This document shows positions 28,564-37,543 of a stretch of 64,000 nucleotides of DNA, one piece after another. Below the pieces are notes generated by a model, which did not search any database, was not told the DNA's origin, and saw nothing but the letters and a program-made list of their open reading frames with translations. This stretch comes from an uncultured Gammaproteobacteria bacterium (GTDB lineage Bacteria; Pseudomonadota; Gammaproteobacteria; Pseudomonadales; Azotimanducaceae): the NCBI GenBank assembly GCA_913045175.1, contig CAJWQG010000016.1, forward strand, positions 1 through 64,000. Direction: 5' to 3'. The position numbers were made by a program, and so were the translations under genes. Each line of letters opens with the position of its first letter. The stretch's first letter is position 1.

Positions 28564-30285
28564 TTAGCGCCGCCCTCGAATCACAACCCCGGGACGCACA
28601 CCTGTGAACTCGCCGTTTTCACGTACCACCTGACCAGAAACGATCGTTGCTTTGTAGCCGTTTGGCTCCTGTAAGAGCCTTGGTGCACCTGTTGGCAGGT
28701 CATAGATCATTTTCGGTGCATCGATGGATAGTCCGTCATAGTCAATAATGTTGATGTCAGCTTTCTTGCCCACCTGTATCGACCCGCGGTCAGATAAACC
28801 GTAAATCGTTGCTGTGTCCAGGGTCTGGAGCTTGATGACTTCCTCAATGCTCAGTTTGTGGCCCTTGGTACGATCCCGGGTCCAGTGGGTCAGCATGAAG
28901 GTGGGCAGGGAAGAGTCACAAATCAGGCGACAATGGGCACCGCCATCCCCTAACCCCAGGATCGTACCTTCGTGTTGCAGTCGTTCAAAGGTTGGGTCGA
29001 GGGTTTGGTATGAAAACTCAAATAGCGGAAAAAACAGAAGGTTCTTCCCGTTGTTACCGATCAACAGATCGTAGGCATACTCGTAGGGACTCTTGTTCTC
29101 GCGTTCCGCGCAAGCCTTGATGCAATCACTAGCATCAGGTTCGTAATTTGGTTCCTCGCCAAGCAAATACATCTTGTGAAAACCATGGACGATATCTTCG
29201 GTAAATCGACCGGTGAAGGTTGTTTGTTCTGAAAGGATTTTTTCCCGTACCTCAGGCTTGCGCATTTCACTGACCCGTTCAGCCAGGGGCAGGTGCGCGA
29301 TGGCCATATAGGATGGATGCTTCAGGAATTGATGCAGTGAGGTTTCAAGGCCCAGCAACAGACCAATTGGACGCCCGGAGACCTGTGCGATTACCTTACC
29401 GCTACCTGAAAGGGGCGCTGATGACATGGCGAGTAACTCACGCCAATCTTCAGGGGTGGGATCACTCTGATGCAGGGAATACAAAACGGTCAGATCGTAT
29501 TGATTGGCAATTTCACGCATCAGTTCCATATCACCACTGAAGTCGCCGCGCATGCCGCCGGTTCCAATATCGGACACCACCTCAACCACACCACCACCTG
29601 CATCGGCTACCGCTTCACCGAGCGCGACCATTTCCTGGTCAGCGGCGAATGTTCCGGGGACTACTTCTCCATCCAGGGCACGATGCAACTTTGTGCGGGA
29701 GGTCGAGAAACCCAGCGCACCTGCTTCAATACCCTCTTTTACGATCTCAGCCATCGCTTCCAGATCTTCGGGTGTTGCTTCTTCGTTTCGTGCGCCGCGT
29801 TCCCCCATTACATAGGCGCGTACGGGACCATGGGGTACCTGGCACGCGATATCCATGGTGCGTGGCATTTGTTCCAGCGCATCGAGGAATTGCGGAAAAG
29901 TTTCCCACTGCCAATCGATACCGTCTGCCAATGCAGATCCGGGAATGTCTTCCACGCCTTCCATTAGCTGAATGAGCCATTCGTGTTTGTCTGGTCTGGC
30001 GGGTGCAAAGCCAACGCCGCAGTTGCCACAGACGGCCGTCGTCACACCGTGCCATGAGGACGGTGATAGTTCCGGGTCCCAGGTAGCCTGGCCGTCATAG
30101 TGGGTGTGAATGTCTACGAAACCTGGGGTAACCAGCTGGCCTTTGGCGTCAATTTCTCGTTTACCGGCTTCGACGTCACTGCCTACCGCACTGATAACAG
30201 AGCCATCGATACCGATATCAGCGATGCGGCCAGGTGCTCCCGTACCATCTACCAGGTTGGCGTTACGAATAACCAGATCGTGCAT
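28564..30285 (-). CDS. N-acyl-D-amino-acid deacylase-like amidohydrolase
   Basis: 573 residues. Amidohydrolase-superfamily architecture: N-terminal beta-sandwich (MHDLVIRNANLVDGTG), metal-binding DIHTHYDGQATWDP, GVTTAVCGNCGVGFAP (bridging Cys region typical of D-aminoacylases), DGGAHCRLICD near the C-terminal part, and the returning sandwich strand. Zn-dependent hydrolysis of N-acyl-D-amino acids or similar amides in the cytoplasm. ATG 30285 follows GGAGC. Probably co-transcribed with the CoA-transferase upstream. Confidence 0.85.
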   Translation of the reverse strand: MHDLVIRNANLVDGTGAPGRIADIGIDGSVISAVGSDVEAGKREIDAKGQLVTPGFVDIHTHYDGQATWDPELSPSSWHGVTTAVCGNCGVGFAPARPDKHEWLIQLMEGVEDIPGSALADGIDWQWETFPQFLDALEQMPRTMDIACQVPHGPVRAYVMGERGARNEEATPEDLEAMAEIVKEGIEAGALGFSTSRTKLHRALDGEVVPGTFAADQEMVALGEAVADAGGGVVEVVSDIGTGGMRGDFSGDMELMREIANQYDLTVLYSLHQSDPTPEDWRELLAMSSAPLSGSGKVIAQVSGRPIGLLLGLETSLHQFLKHPSYMAIAHLPLAERVSEMRKPEVREKILSEQTTFTGRFTEDIVHGFHKMYLLGEEPNYEPDASDCIKACAERENKSPYEYAYDLLIGNNGKNLLFFPLFEFSYQTLDPTFERLQHEGTILGLGDGGAHCRLICDSSLPTFMLTHWTRDRTKGHKLSIEEVIKLQTLDTATIYGLSDRGSIQVGKKADINIIDYDGLSIDAPKMIYDLPTGAPRLLQEPNGYKATIVSGQVVRENGEFTGVRPGVVIRGRR

Positions 30286-30331
30286 GGCCTAGCTCCAAAA
30301 GATGACTGTAACTTTCTATCGACCGACCTCT

Positions 30332-31522
30332 TTAGGTCTGACTCCACTCTTGAACGACACCATCGGCCAGCAACGCGTTGAATGCTTCCTCTGTCAATCC
30401 AAGATCCTCTTCTATCACTTCCCGGGAATGCTGCCCCAGCACCGGTGCAGGTTTAATTGTTACTTCGCTCTCCGATAATCGAGGTGCCCAGCCCAGTACC
30501 TTGATGGTGCCCAGCTCAGGGTGATCCACTTCATGGACAAACCCGCGTTCCACGAGATGTGGGATATTGTATAGATCCGTGGTATCCAGCACTGCGCTCG
30601 CCGGTACGCCTACTTCGCAGAGTGCCTGCATGGCAGCGTACTTGTCCCTGGCTGCGACCCAGGCAGCAATTTCCGGCACCAGCGCGTCCATGTTTTCCTT
30701 AGTGTCCTCGATTGTGGCGAACCGGGGGTCTTCGAGAAGATCAAGTCGATCCATCGCCTTACATATGTTTTCCCACATGGGCTGGGTAGTTCCCATGATA
30801 TAAATGTAATCGTTAGGGCCATCACCTTTAGCCTTGTAAAGCATTGACGTTGGACTCTTACCATTGCCGCTTCGCTGGGCGGGTCTGGTGCCGTATTTTC
30901 CAGAGCCTACGGCAGTGCGCAGGTACCAGGTCATCGCCTCCTGCATTGAAATTTCAATCATCTGACCCTTGCCGGTTTTGAGCTTTTGCACGTAGGCTGC
31001 GGTGATCGAGAGTGCCATTTGTACACCAGTGCCGGAGTCGCCCATGGTTGGGCCTGGGCGCATGGGCGGACCGTCAGCTTCACCAGTGATTGAGAATGCG
31101 CCAGCCGCGGCCTGGGCGACCATGTCGAAACACTTATAGCCTGACCAGGGACCAGACAATCCATAACCCTTGATACGGGCGTAGATGATCTCCGGGTTCA
31201 CGGTTTTCATCGCCTCATAGTCTAGTCCCAACCTCTCCATTGAGCCGGGGCCAAAATTCTCAACGAATACATCGTAGTTTGGCACCATCTTGAGTAGCAG
31301 ATCACGGCCCTCTGGATTGCGCAGGTCGATTGACAGGCTACGCTTATTTCCATTCCATAAGAGAAAGCCATAACCATGTCCGGCAGGTCCCCGGGCCGGG
31401 TCACCGTCGCGTGATTCAACTTTCACGATGTCAGCACCTAACCAGGCGAGTGCCTGGGTACAACCCGGTCCCGCTTCATATTGCGTCATGTCGAGGACCC
31501 GAAGGCCTTCCAAAGCTCCCAT
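30332..31522 (-). CDS. CaiB/BaiF family (class III) CoA-transferase
   Basis: 396 residues. LRVLDMTQYEAGPGCTQAL and VKVESRDGDPARG start the family fold; PTMGDSGTGVQMAL carries the catalytic Asp position (D in GDS); the C-terminal half has PQPMWENI-type and LVERGFVHEV blocks. Moves CoA between carboxylic acids without ATP. Strong AAGGGGGG before the ATG. Fits the CoA-ligase-rich catabolic theme of the window. Confidence 0.9.
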   Translation of the reverse strand: MGALEGLRVLDMTQYEAGPGCTQALAWLGADIVKVESRDGDPARGPAGHGYGFLLWNGNKRSLSIDLRNPEGRDLLLKMVPNYDVFVENFGPGSMERLGLDYEAMKTVNPEIIYARIKGYGLSGPWSGYKCFDMVAQAAAGAFSITGEADGPPMRPGPTMGDSGTGVQMALSITAAYVQKLKTGKGQMIEISMQEAMTWYLRTAVGSGKYGTRPAQRSGNGKSPTSMLYKAKGDGPNDYIYIMGTTQPMWENICKAMDRLDLLEDPRFATIEDTKENMDALVPEIAAWVAARDKYAAMQALCEVGVPASAVLDTTDLYNIPHLVERGFVHEVDHPELGTIKVLGWAPRLSESEVTIKPAPVLGQHSREVIEEDLGLTEEAFNALLADGVVQEWSQT

Positions 31523-31541
31523 AAAACCCCCCTTATGGTTG

Positions 31542-33149
31542 TTAGAAAACGCGGTAATCTTTAGCCAGGGTATCGTCCCAGCGATGTATTTTTAAATAAT
31601 CCAGCGCGCGCAGCAGCCCCTCGCTTTCGTCGATATCGTCTTCACGCGTCAGGATCTCCAATGCCATGCCCGGTATGTATCCGCAGGTGTCATCGAGGCA
31701 GGTAACCAGCAAATCCTCCATCTCTTCCTTTGGAATGTCGGAATTATATAAGGCGCACAAGGCGTTAAAACGGGCCTGATTTTCACCAGACCAGCTATTA
31801 CGCTGGCTGTCGTTTTGCCAGCTTGGATTACTCACGGTTAGCAGTTTACTAATAGCGGGTAGGGCGGCTCGAGTATTGGTGCCAATATACGCCATAGAAT
31901 CAAGGGTGATGCGGGCCACCTGATGCAGTTCGTGGTCAAGCAACTTGGCAAGGTCGGGCATGGCGCGCGCGGCCGATGTTCCTGCCTCACCCAGGGCGAA
32001 AGCGGCGTTGATCTTGATCCACGGATCAGCATGGCCCAGTAATTCGATGAGCGTACTTACGGCGTCTTCGCCAATAGCGCCCAGTGCATACGCTTCGTCT
32101 TGTGGGACGAAACCGATATCGTTCCAGCGACGCTCAAAGCGGTCTCCATCGGTAACGATTGCGCCGATGTCATCTCGTTTAAACTTGGCGGTAATCTCAC
32201 GTCCAAGTCCGGCGCTTCGCAAGAGGCTTTCTCGAAGTGGCTCAATCGCATTAGCACCGATACTGGCCAGCTCATAGATGGCTTCAAGTCTGGCTTTTTG
32301 ATCAGTGCCGTTCAGCGATGCCAGGAGTTTTTCTGCATCCTTGCGTTCGTCCAACCTAGGACGCGCCGCGCCCCGCATCCAGTCCCAAATGTATGACCAG
32401 GTACTGGTGTGATCGAACTGACCCAGACGTTCCTGGGGCGGTTGCCATGGCTCATTGCCGCCATCCCAGCTTGGACCGGTCGGGTGACTTGTGCGTAAAA
32501 AAACGAACTTGACCATATACCGACTGATATCGGTCTGATTGCTGAGGGCGGCATGGGCAATATCAAATGCTAGTAAGAAGCAGGTTCCCGCTTTGATGCG
32601 GTCCGATACGAGCGCGTAGGGATAATCGCTGTCGAACAGACAAGCCTGAAGGTGGGTGCCGGGAATAACTCTGGTAGGACCGCGCTCTACCGGCGTGTCC
32701 TGGGGGAAGTAGATGATCATTGCCATGCGCGGAACGTGATAGCGAGCTCTGCCGAGTGGACACTGTCCATCCTGGTGCCAGGTACTGTTACCGGATGATC
32801 CCTCACCCATGGGTGGCCCGTGCTCATCACCCTTTATGTGTCCTACTCGCTCTGCCTCGGGTAGGGGTTCACTCGCGTGCATATATCGATGTGGATGGAG
32901 AAGGTAGTCGTCTCCAAGAATGCTCTGCATTGCGCCATGCACAACAGGGGAGTCCAGTATTTGCTGTAGTTCAGCAACCCGGGGCAACACATTGTTCCCC
33001 ATGTTGAACTCGCGTTCGTTATTCCATTTTATTTTGTCGAAGATCTGTTGGTTTGCTTCGGGGGAAAGGCCGCTATCAAGCACCAGCACGCCATCGCAGA
33101 TAAATCGCCGAATCTGTTCGTCGTTTAGTTTAATACTGTCTTGTTGCAT
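31542..33149 (-). CDS. Phytanoyl-CoA dioxygenase-like oxygenase with C-terminal HEAT repeats (paralogue)
   Basis: 535 residues from the ATG at 33149 (AAGGTG seven bases upstream); a GTG at 33170 would add seven residues. It is closely similar along its whole length to the protein at 11299-12882, with the same ligand motifs (STWHQDGQ and DIAHAA) and the same C-terminal helical repeats (AYALGAIGEDAVSTLIELL). Two copies in one 64-kb window indicate family expansion. It sits between CoA-transferase and epoxide hydrolase genes on the same strand. Confidence 0.85.
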   Translation of the reverse strand: MQQDSIKLNDEQIRRFICDGVLVLDSGLSPEANQQIFDKIKWNNEREFNMGNNVLPRVAELQQILDSPVVHGAMQSILGDDYLLHPHRYMHASEPLPEAERVGHIKGDEHGPPMGEGSSGNSTWHQDGQCPLGRARYHVPRMAMIIYFPQDTPVERGPTRVIPGTHLQACLFDSDYPYALVSDRIKAGTCFLLAFDIAHAALSNQTDISRYMVKFVFLRTSHPTGPSWDGGNEPWQPPQERLGQFDHTSTWSYIWDWMRGAARPRLDERKDAEKLLASLNGTDQKARLEAIYELASIGANAIEPLRESLLRSAGLGREITAKFKRDDIGAIVTDGDRFERRWNDIGFVPQDEAYALGAIGEDAVSTLIELLGHADPWIKINAAFALGEAGTSAARAMPDLAKLLDHELHQVARITLDSMAYIGTNTRAALPAISKLLTVSNPSWQNDSQRNSWSGENQARFNALCALYNSDIPKEEMEDLLVTCLDDTCGYIPGMALEILTREDDIDESEGLLRALDYLKIHRWDDTLAKDYRVF

Positions 33150-33188
33150 ATCTTGCACCTTTTCTTGCACCTTCTGCTCTGGCCCATA

Positions 33189-34286
33189 TTAACGCAATGA
33201 CCGGAAGAATTTACGAATGTCCTGGGCGAGCAGCTCCGGTTCTTCTCCTGCCATAAAGTGCGCACCTTTATTGAATTCTGTCCAGTGCACCAGGTTGGAT
33301 TGCTCTGCCAGTTCTTCCCGGGTCTGGCGCAGCCAACGGCAGACGGCATAACCAGTAGGTATTTCAATGGGGCGAGGATCTGTATCGGCAATAGGATTGC
33401 GCGCATTCTCGTAGTAAAGGCGGGCGCTGCTATAAGCCGTCTCCGTGAACCAGTAAAGCGCGATGGTGGTCAATAGCTCATCCTTGGTAAACCGTGTTTC
33501 GATGTCATCACCGCAGTCGCTCCAGGCTTGCCATTTTTCGAGGATCCACCCTGCCAGTCCTGCCGGAGAGTCTGTCAATCCATAGGCCAGCGTTAGCGGC
33601 CGGGTGCTCTGGATGTGCCCATAGCCGCCACCATCGGCGGGTCTCTCGCCGGGCTTCGGTTCTACTCGCGGGATGCTACCGACCAAACGGAGAATACCGA
33701 TGGCGTTGTCTGCATGGTTTCTACCGACCACGCTAGTCACGGTACTTCCCCAGTCGCCACCATAACCGCCGTAATGCTCGTAGCCTAGGTCCGTCATCAA
33801 CCTGTCCCACAACTCAGCGACCCTCGTTGGTGCGTAGCCAGGCACTGAGGGTTTTTCAGAGAACCCGTAACCCGGCATTGAGGGAATGACCACATCGAAT
33901 GAATCTGCAGGGTCACCGCCATGAGCGGCGGGGTCAGATAGCATATCGATGATCTTGTCAAAATCGTAGAAGGTGCTGGGCCAACCGTGGGTGATCACCA
34001 GGGGCAGGGGATTCGGGCCTTTGCCTTTGGCATGTATGTAATGCAGGTTAAAACCGTCTACGTCACGCTTGAAATGGTCGAGTCGGTTTAGGTGTGCTTC
34101 CTGGGCGCGCCAGTCGTATCCGTTGAGCCAGTAGTCGCAAAGCTCCTTTAGATAAGTCTGGTTTGTACCGTATTGCCAACCGGCTTCGGGTCTGAATTCT
34201 GTGGGCCAGCGGGTTTGTCGCAGTCGATCGTGAAGATCGGCTATCGCTTCATCAGATATAGCAATCGTAAAGGGTGCAGCCGCCAT
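33189..34286 (-). CDS. Epoxide hydrolase (EHN-domain alpha/beta hydrolase)
   Basis: 365 residues. The N-terminal EHN domain (ISDEAIADLHDRLRQTRWP) is followed by the oxyanion HGWPSTFYDFDK, the nucleophile Asp in YGGDWGSTVT, and the C-terminal His in NKGAHFMAGEEP. Matches juvenile-hormone/microsomal-type epoxide hydrolases acting on terpenoid or aromatic epoxides. AAGGAG precedes the ATG. The neighbouring oxygenase could produce hydroxy or epoxy products; inference only. Confidence 0.88.
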   Translation of the reverse strand: MAAAPFTIAISDEAIADLHDRLRQTRWPTEFRPEAGWQYGTNQTYLKELCDYWLNGYDWRAQEAHLNRLDHFKRDVDGFNLHYIHAKGKGPNPLPLVITHGWPSTFYDFDKIIDMLSDPAAHGGDPADSFDVVIPSMPGYGFSEKPSVPGYAPTRVAELWDRLMTDLGYEHYGGYGGDWGSTVTSVVGRNHADNAIGILRLVGSIPRVEPKPGERPADGGGYGHIQSTRPLTLAYGLTDSPAGLAGWILEKWQAWSDCGDDIETRFTKDELLTTIALYWFTETAYSSARLYYENARNPIADTDPRPIEIPTGYAVCRWLRQTREELAEQSNLVHWTEFNKGAHFMAGEEPELLAQDIRKFFRSLR

Positions 34287-34288
34287 CT

Positions 34289-35161
34289 TTAGACTCCTTT
34301 AACTTTGTACATTCCACTGGCAGGGTTATCACCGGTGTCGTAGAACCGCTGCCACATGCCAGGCGTGACGCCATTGGCAGGTATTAGACCGGACCAGGGG
34401 TCCTCCGGTCGCGAATAGGTTTGGATCATACCTGTTTCCCACTCGGCAAAATGGATTCCAGGTTCCGGGTCACCGGTTCCCTGTCTGACGAGACATGTCC
34501 GCCCACCTGAAGGAACAAAAGAAACTGTGTTACCGAATTCATTGCCGCTCCTTTTGAGTTCCGTGACAGCAGCATCATCGATATGGATCGATTTGAATTC
34601 CATCGACAATCCCACCTCTCCCTCGTAGATAACTTCGGATCGATCTCGATTGACCGACATTTCATCAGCAACGCAGTTGGGCCAACCCAGAATATTCCAC
34701 TCAAGTGCCGTATGGAAACTCGGGGCAGGCGCGCAGATCACCAGCCAGGAATCGATACCATCAGGACACAGCACCCTGATCATTACGCGGGCTTCGACCA
34801 GCGGTGTCGGCGTATTCATATCCCATACTGAAATCATGACCTTAGGTTCGTCCGGATTACGCAGTGGTCTAAAAATATAGGACTCATACAGCTTGTAGTC
34901 TGCGGGTTCAATGATCGTGGTATGGCCGAAAACGCCGACACCGGCTTTGTCCATATCTTCGATTTGTGCGGGATCAAGCCGTGGCCCCGGCTCGTGAGGT
35001 AAGTTCATATTGAACATCACCTCCCGGTCGGGGTCATCGATCCATCGCCTAACGTTTTCCACCTGTTTCCTGGTAAGGATCATCTGATCCATTTCGTTCT
35101 GCGGGTCGTCAGCGGGTTTGCCGCCAGCCTGTTCTTTCGGAAACGTTACCATTTTTGCCAG
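34289..35161 (-). CDS. Acetoacetate decarboxylase-like protein, paralogue lacking the lysine
   Basis: 290 residues if started at CTG 35161, which aligns with the ATG of its two paralogues and has GGAGG eight bases upstream; ATG 35152 is the alternative. The fold and blocks (FGHTTIIEPADYKLYES, SVWDMNTPTPLVEARVM, RVLCPDGIDSWLV) are shared with the genes at 35190 and 37544. Where they have WGWPKYVADEM this one has LGWPNCVADEM, so the Lys expected to form the Schiff base in acetoacetate decarboxylases is Asn here. It is probably a non-decarboxylating relative or subunit. Confidence 0.6.
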   Translation of the reverse strand: MAKMVTFPKEQAGGKPADDPQNEMDQMILTRKQVENVRRWIDDPDREVMFNMNLPHEPGPRLDPAQIEDMDKAGVGVFGHTTIIEPADYKLYESYIFRPLRNPDEPKVMISVWDMNTPTPLVEARVMIRVLCPDGIDSWLVICAPAPSFHTALEWNILGWPNCVADEMSVNRDRSEVIYEGEVGLSMEFKSIHIDDAAVTELKRSGNEFGNTVSFVPSGGRTCLVRQGTGDPEPGIHFAEWETGMIQTYSRPEDPWSGLIPANGVTPGMWQRFYDTGDNPASGMYKVKGV

Positions 35162-35189
35162 GGACGATTCCTCCTCGAAAAAGGATGGG

Positions 35190-36095
35190 TTACTCGCACT
35201 TAACCTTGTACATGCCGCCACCACCACCGCCGCCACCGCGGCGAATCGTTCGTTGCCATACGCCGGGGGTTACACAATCAGTAGGCAACAAACCGGAAAC
35301 GGGATCTTCTGGGCGAATCCAGGTTTTGATCATGCCTGGCTCCCACTCCGCAAAGTAGCCGCCCAGGTAAGATTCACGCGCCTGCTCGGGACCGGTTCCC
35401 TGTCTGATCAAGGTCATACCGCCACCGTTGATGTGAAACGAAACCGTATTGCCACCTTCGGTACCGTTTTCCTTTAACTGCGCGATGGTCGCATCATCGA
35501 CGCCACCCGGTGTGAAATCCATGGTCCAGCTAGGCTTGCCTTCGTAGATCACTTCCGAATGGTCCTTCTCGACAGTCATCTCGTCGGCGACGTACTTGGG
35601 CCAGCCCCAGCAGTTGCCTTCAAGCGCCGTATAGAAATTGGGTACTGGAATAAGCAGAACGAGCCATGATTCTTGGCCGTCGGGGCATAACACCTTGATC
35701 ATAAAACGGCCTTCGATGAAATTGACCGGCTCATTGTTCATGTCCCAATACGAAATCATGACCTGTGGTTTCTCGGGCATGCGTAGCGGTGGGTAAACAA
35801 ATGTCTCGTATAGCTCAAGATCGTGAGGCTCGAACACGGTGGTGTGCCCCATTGTGCCCTTGCCTTGTTTGGCAAGCTCATCCAGCTGTTCATCAGTCAG
35901 CTCCGGTGTAGGATCACCCTGGGGTAGATCCATACCGTAAATAACATCTCTATCTGGATCCGCAATCCACCTTCGAACGTTCTCGAGCAGGACTCTTGCG
36001 AGCATCTCTCGATCTGTTTCATCCTTCATGGCGGCGGGCGTTATTTGTTTCCCATCCGGGTGTCTTTTCGTTGGATACGTGACTATTTTTCCCAT
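35190..36095 (-). CDS. Acetoacetate decarboxylase-like protein
   Basis: 301 residues from ATG 36095, after GGGAGGA. Contains EGNCWGWPKYVADEM, which resembles the YPKK active site of acetoacetate decarboxylases with the first Lys kept and the second replaced by Tyr. The C terminus is a polyglycine linker (eight Gly) ending GMYKVK, also seen in the paralogue at 37544. Family assignment rests on these resemblances and is moderate. Immediately upstream (on the transcript) of the lysine-less paralogue, suggesting tandem duplication. Confidence 0.65.
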   Translation of the reverse strand: MGKIVTYPTKRHPDGKQITPAAMKDETDREMLARVLLENVRRWIADPDRDVIYGMDLPQGDPTPELTDEQLDELAKQGKGTMGHTTVFEPHDLELYETFVYPPLRMPEKPQVMISYWDMNNEPVNFIEGRFMIKVLCPDGQESWLVLLIPVPNFYTALEGNCWGWPKYVADEMTVEKDHSEVIYEGKPSWTMDFTPGGVDDATIAQLKENGTEGGNTVSFHINGGGMTLIRQGTGPEQARESYLGGYFAEWEPGMIKTWIRPEDPVSGLLPTDCVTPGVWQRTIRRGGGGGGGGMYKVKCE

Positions 36096-36125
36096 ATTTT
36101 GGGTCCTCCCTAACAGGACTTTATT

Positions 36126-36146
36126 TAACAATTACACTTGTTGTTA
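36126..36146. promoter_or_regulatory. Inverted repeat upstream of decarboxylase-like gene, candidate GntR operator
   Basis: TAACAA (36126-36131) and TTGTTA (36141-36146) form a perfect 6-bp inverted repeat with a 9-base spacer, about 31 bases before the decarboxylase-like start. AT-rich symmetry of this kind is common for FadR/GntR family sites, and a GntR/FCD gene lies 600 bases away. Only one copy seen; speculative. Confidence 0.3.
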
Positions 36147-36211
36147 TTTTTACCTTTCGAATTACTTACGTAGATACTTCTTTGGGTTCTGGTTTGTGCC
36201 TTGGGTGGTCG

Positions 36212-36640
36212 CTAGTTGGATCGCACCGCCATGACATCGTGCAAGCCTCTCATCCAGTCCAAATCAGCCGTCGCATTCTCGTTACCTTCACGAACGATTG
36301 AATTGGTCAGGACCTGGCGCATGGCATCGTCCAGGGGTGGATCCGTCGACAATCTGCGTACTGCCGGCAACACTGTCTCATAGTCGCAACTTGCGCGCAA
36401 ATCAGGATCCGGCAGGATACCGGTTCTTACTTCAAGGCTGCCATCGGCAACCCGTATATACCAACCTATCTTACCTTCTACATTCGGATTCAGATGCGAA
36501 GGCGCGTCCGAAAATACTTCGTTGAATGAAACGCTGATTCCTGAAAGGTCAACATCCCTGGTTTGCTCTTCCAAATAATCGCGAGCAATTGCAACCCACT
36601 CCTCACTGGCAAAATCGTACCTGGTTTCGTTATTTCCCAT
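36212..36640 (-). CDS. SCP2-like or hypothetical protein
   Basis: 142 residues. The C-terminal half GWYIRVADGSLEVRTGI followed by PDLRASCDYETVLPAV resembles the lipid-binding SCP2 (sterol carrier) fold. The N-terminal part is acidic. No signal peptide. It lies between the decarboxylase-like paralogues and the GntR gene on the same strand and is probably in their operon. A carrier role for hydrophobic acyl-CoA would fit but is inference. Confidence 0.5.
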   Translation of the reverse strand: MGNNETRYDFASEEWVAIARDYLEEQTRDVDLSGISVSFNEVFSDAPSHLNPNVEGKIGWYIRVADGSLEVRTGILPDPDLRASCDYETVLPAVRRLSTDPPLDDAMRQVLTNSIVREGNENATADLDWMRGLHDVMAVRSN

Positions 36641-36689
36641 TTCGGTTCTCCTAAATAATAGAGATTAGTCGAATTGGATTGGTCCCGTC

Positions 36690-37427
36690 TTAGCGCCACT
36701 CAACGGATTGGTCCATCTTCGCTGGAAGATTCTCTCGACAGGACTCAATGATGTCTTGTAAGTGTTCTTCCATTAGCGTTCGTGCCTTACTGTGCTTTTT
36801 CGCTACGATGCTCTTGGCAATATCCTGATGTTCTGTGTGCTTTATTCGAGCGGAGGAATCGCTCTGGGCGATAATGTAATCGCAGTCCAGGTTGACATCT
36901 ATAAGCAGGTGATCCAGGAATACCGATTCGATTGCATTCATGACCAGCGTCAGAATCCTATTGCCAGCCAGTTGATAGATGACTGAGTGAAAATTCGCTT
37001 GTCGGCGCTGTTGATTATCTGGACTTGTCTCGGAGTCATCAAGCCAGGGGGCCAAAGCAATCTCTGCTTCCCCTTTATCGCAGCGGCGCGCTGCCAACTC
37101 GGCTATGCGCGGTGCGATTAGTACCACGCATTCACACACGTCCCCGTATGTGACACCCATCATTCGCAGAAACATGCTGATGGTTTTCCCCAGATACTCG
37201 GGGCTCGGGCGCCCAACGACCGGACCCCCACGGGGACCGGGTTTTAACTGAACTAATCCCTGAGTCTCCAACAAACGCAATGCTTCTCGGAGCGTTCCCC
37301 GGCTCACGCCAAAGGAGACGAGCATATCGGCCTCAGACTCAAGCATATCGCCAGGGTCACCATCGGCGATCGAACTCACAATATCGCGGGCGACCACTTC
37401 AGAAACTTTCAGAGATTGCTTTGTCAT
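36690..37427 (-). CDS. GntR/FCD-family transcriptional regulator
   Basis: 245 residues. Winged-helix domain at about residues 8-75 (SEVVARDIVSSIADGDPG, LVSFGVSRGTLREALRLLE, RGGPVV) followed by an all-helical FCD ligand domain with His residues for metal or effector binding (ANFHSVIYQLAGN, IKHTEHQDIAKSI). FadR-subfamily regulators typically repress catabolic operons and release DNA on binding an organic acid or acyl-CoA. Located among the decarboxylase-like genes, so probably their local regulator. Confidence 0.88.
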   Translation of the reverse strand: MTKQSLKVSEVVARDIVSSIADGDPGDMLESEADMLVSFGVSRGTLREALRLLETQGLVQLKPGPRGGPVVGRPSPEYLGKTISMFLRMMGVTYGDVCECVVLIAPRIAELAARRCDKGEAEIALAPWLDDSETSPDNQQRRQANFHSVIYQLAGNRILTLVMNAIESVFLDHLLIDVNLDCDYIIAQSDSSARIKHTEHQDIAKSIVAKKHSKARTLMEEHLQDIIESCRENLPAKMDQSVEWR

Positions 37428-37500
37428 ATTAAGTCCGTGTCGCCGACTACTGCGTAGCGCCTGATAGGTTTAATGCTACTCAGCCAAGTTAGAGTCCCTT

Positions 37501-37527
37501 GACCAGCACTCACTACAAGTGCTGGTC
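37501..37527. terminator. Perfect 10-bp inverted repeat: terminator or operator
   Basis: GACCAGCACT-(7)-AGTGCTGGTC lies 17 bases after the end of the gene at 37544-38449 and about 74 bases before the GntR start. As RNA it forms a strong 10-bp hairpin, but no U-run follows on either strand, so Rho-independent termination is not certain. It could equally be a regulator-binding palindrome. Confidence 0.55.
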
Positions 37528-37543
37528 AGCTTGGTCGTACGGA

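Noticed and set aside
33151-33175. Short tandem duplication (TCTTGCACCTT twice) before the second PhyH-HEAT gene
   Set aside because: Only two copies, covering the ribosome-binding region; no sign of wider function.
35217-35240. Gly-codon run at the end of a decarboxylase-like gene as a phase-variable repeat
   Set aside because: Triplet-based, in frame, and the Gly-rich linker is conserved in the paralogue at 37544, so it is coding rather than a contingency tract.
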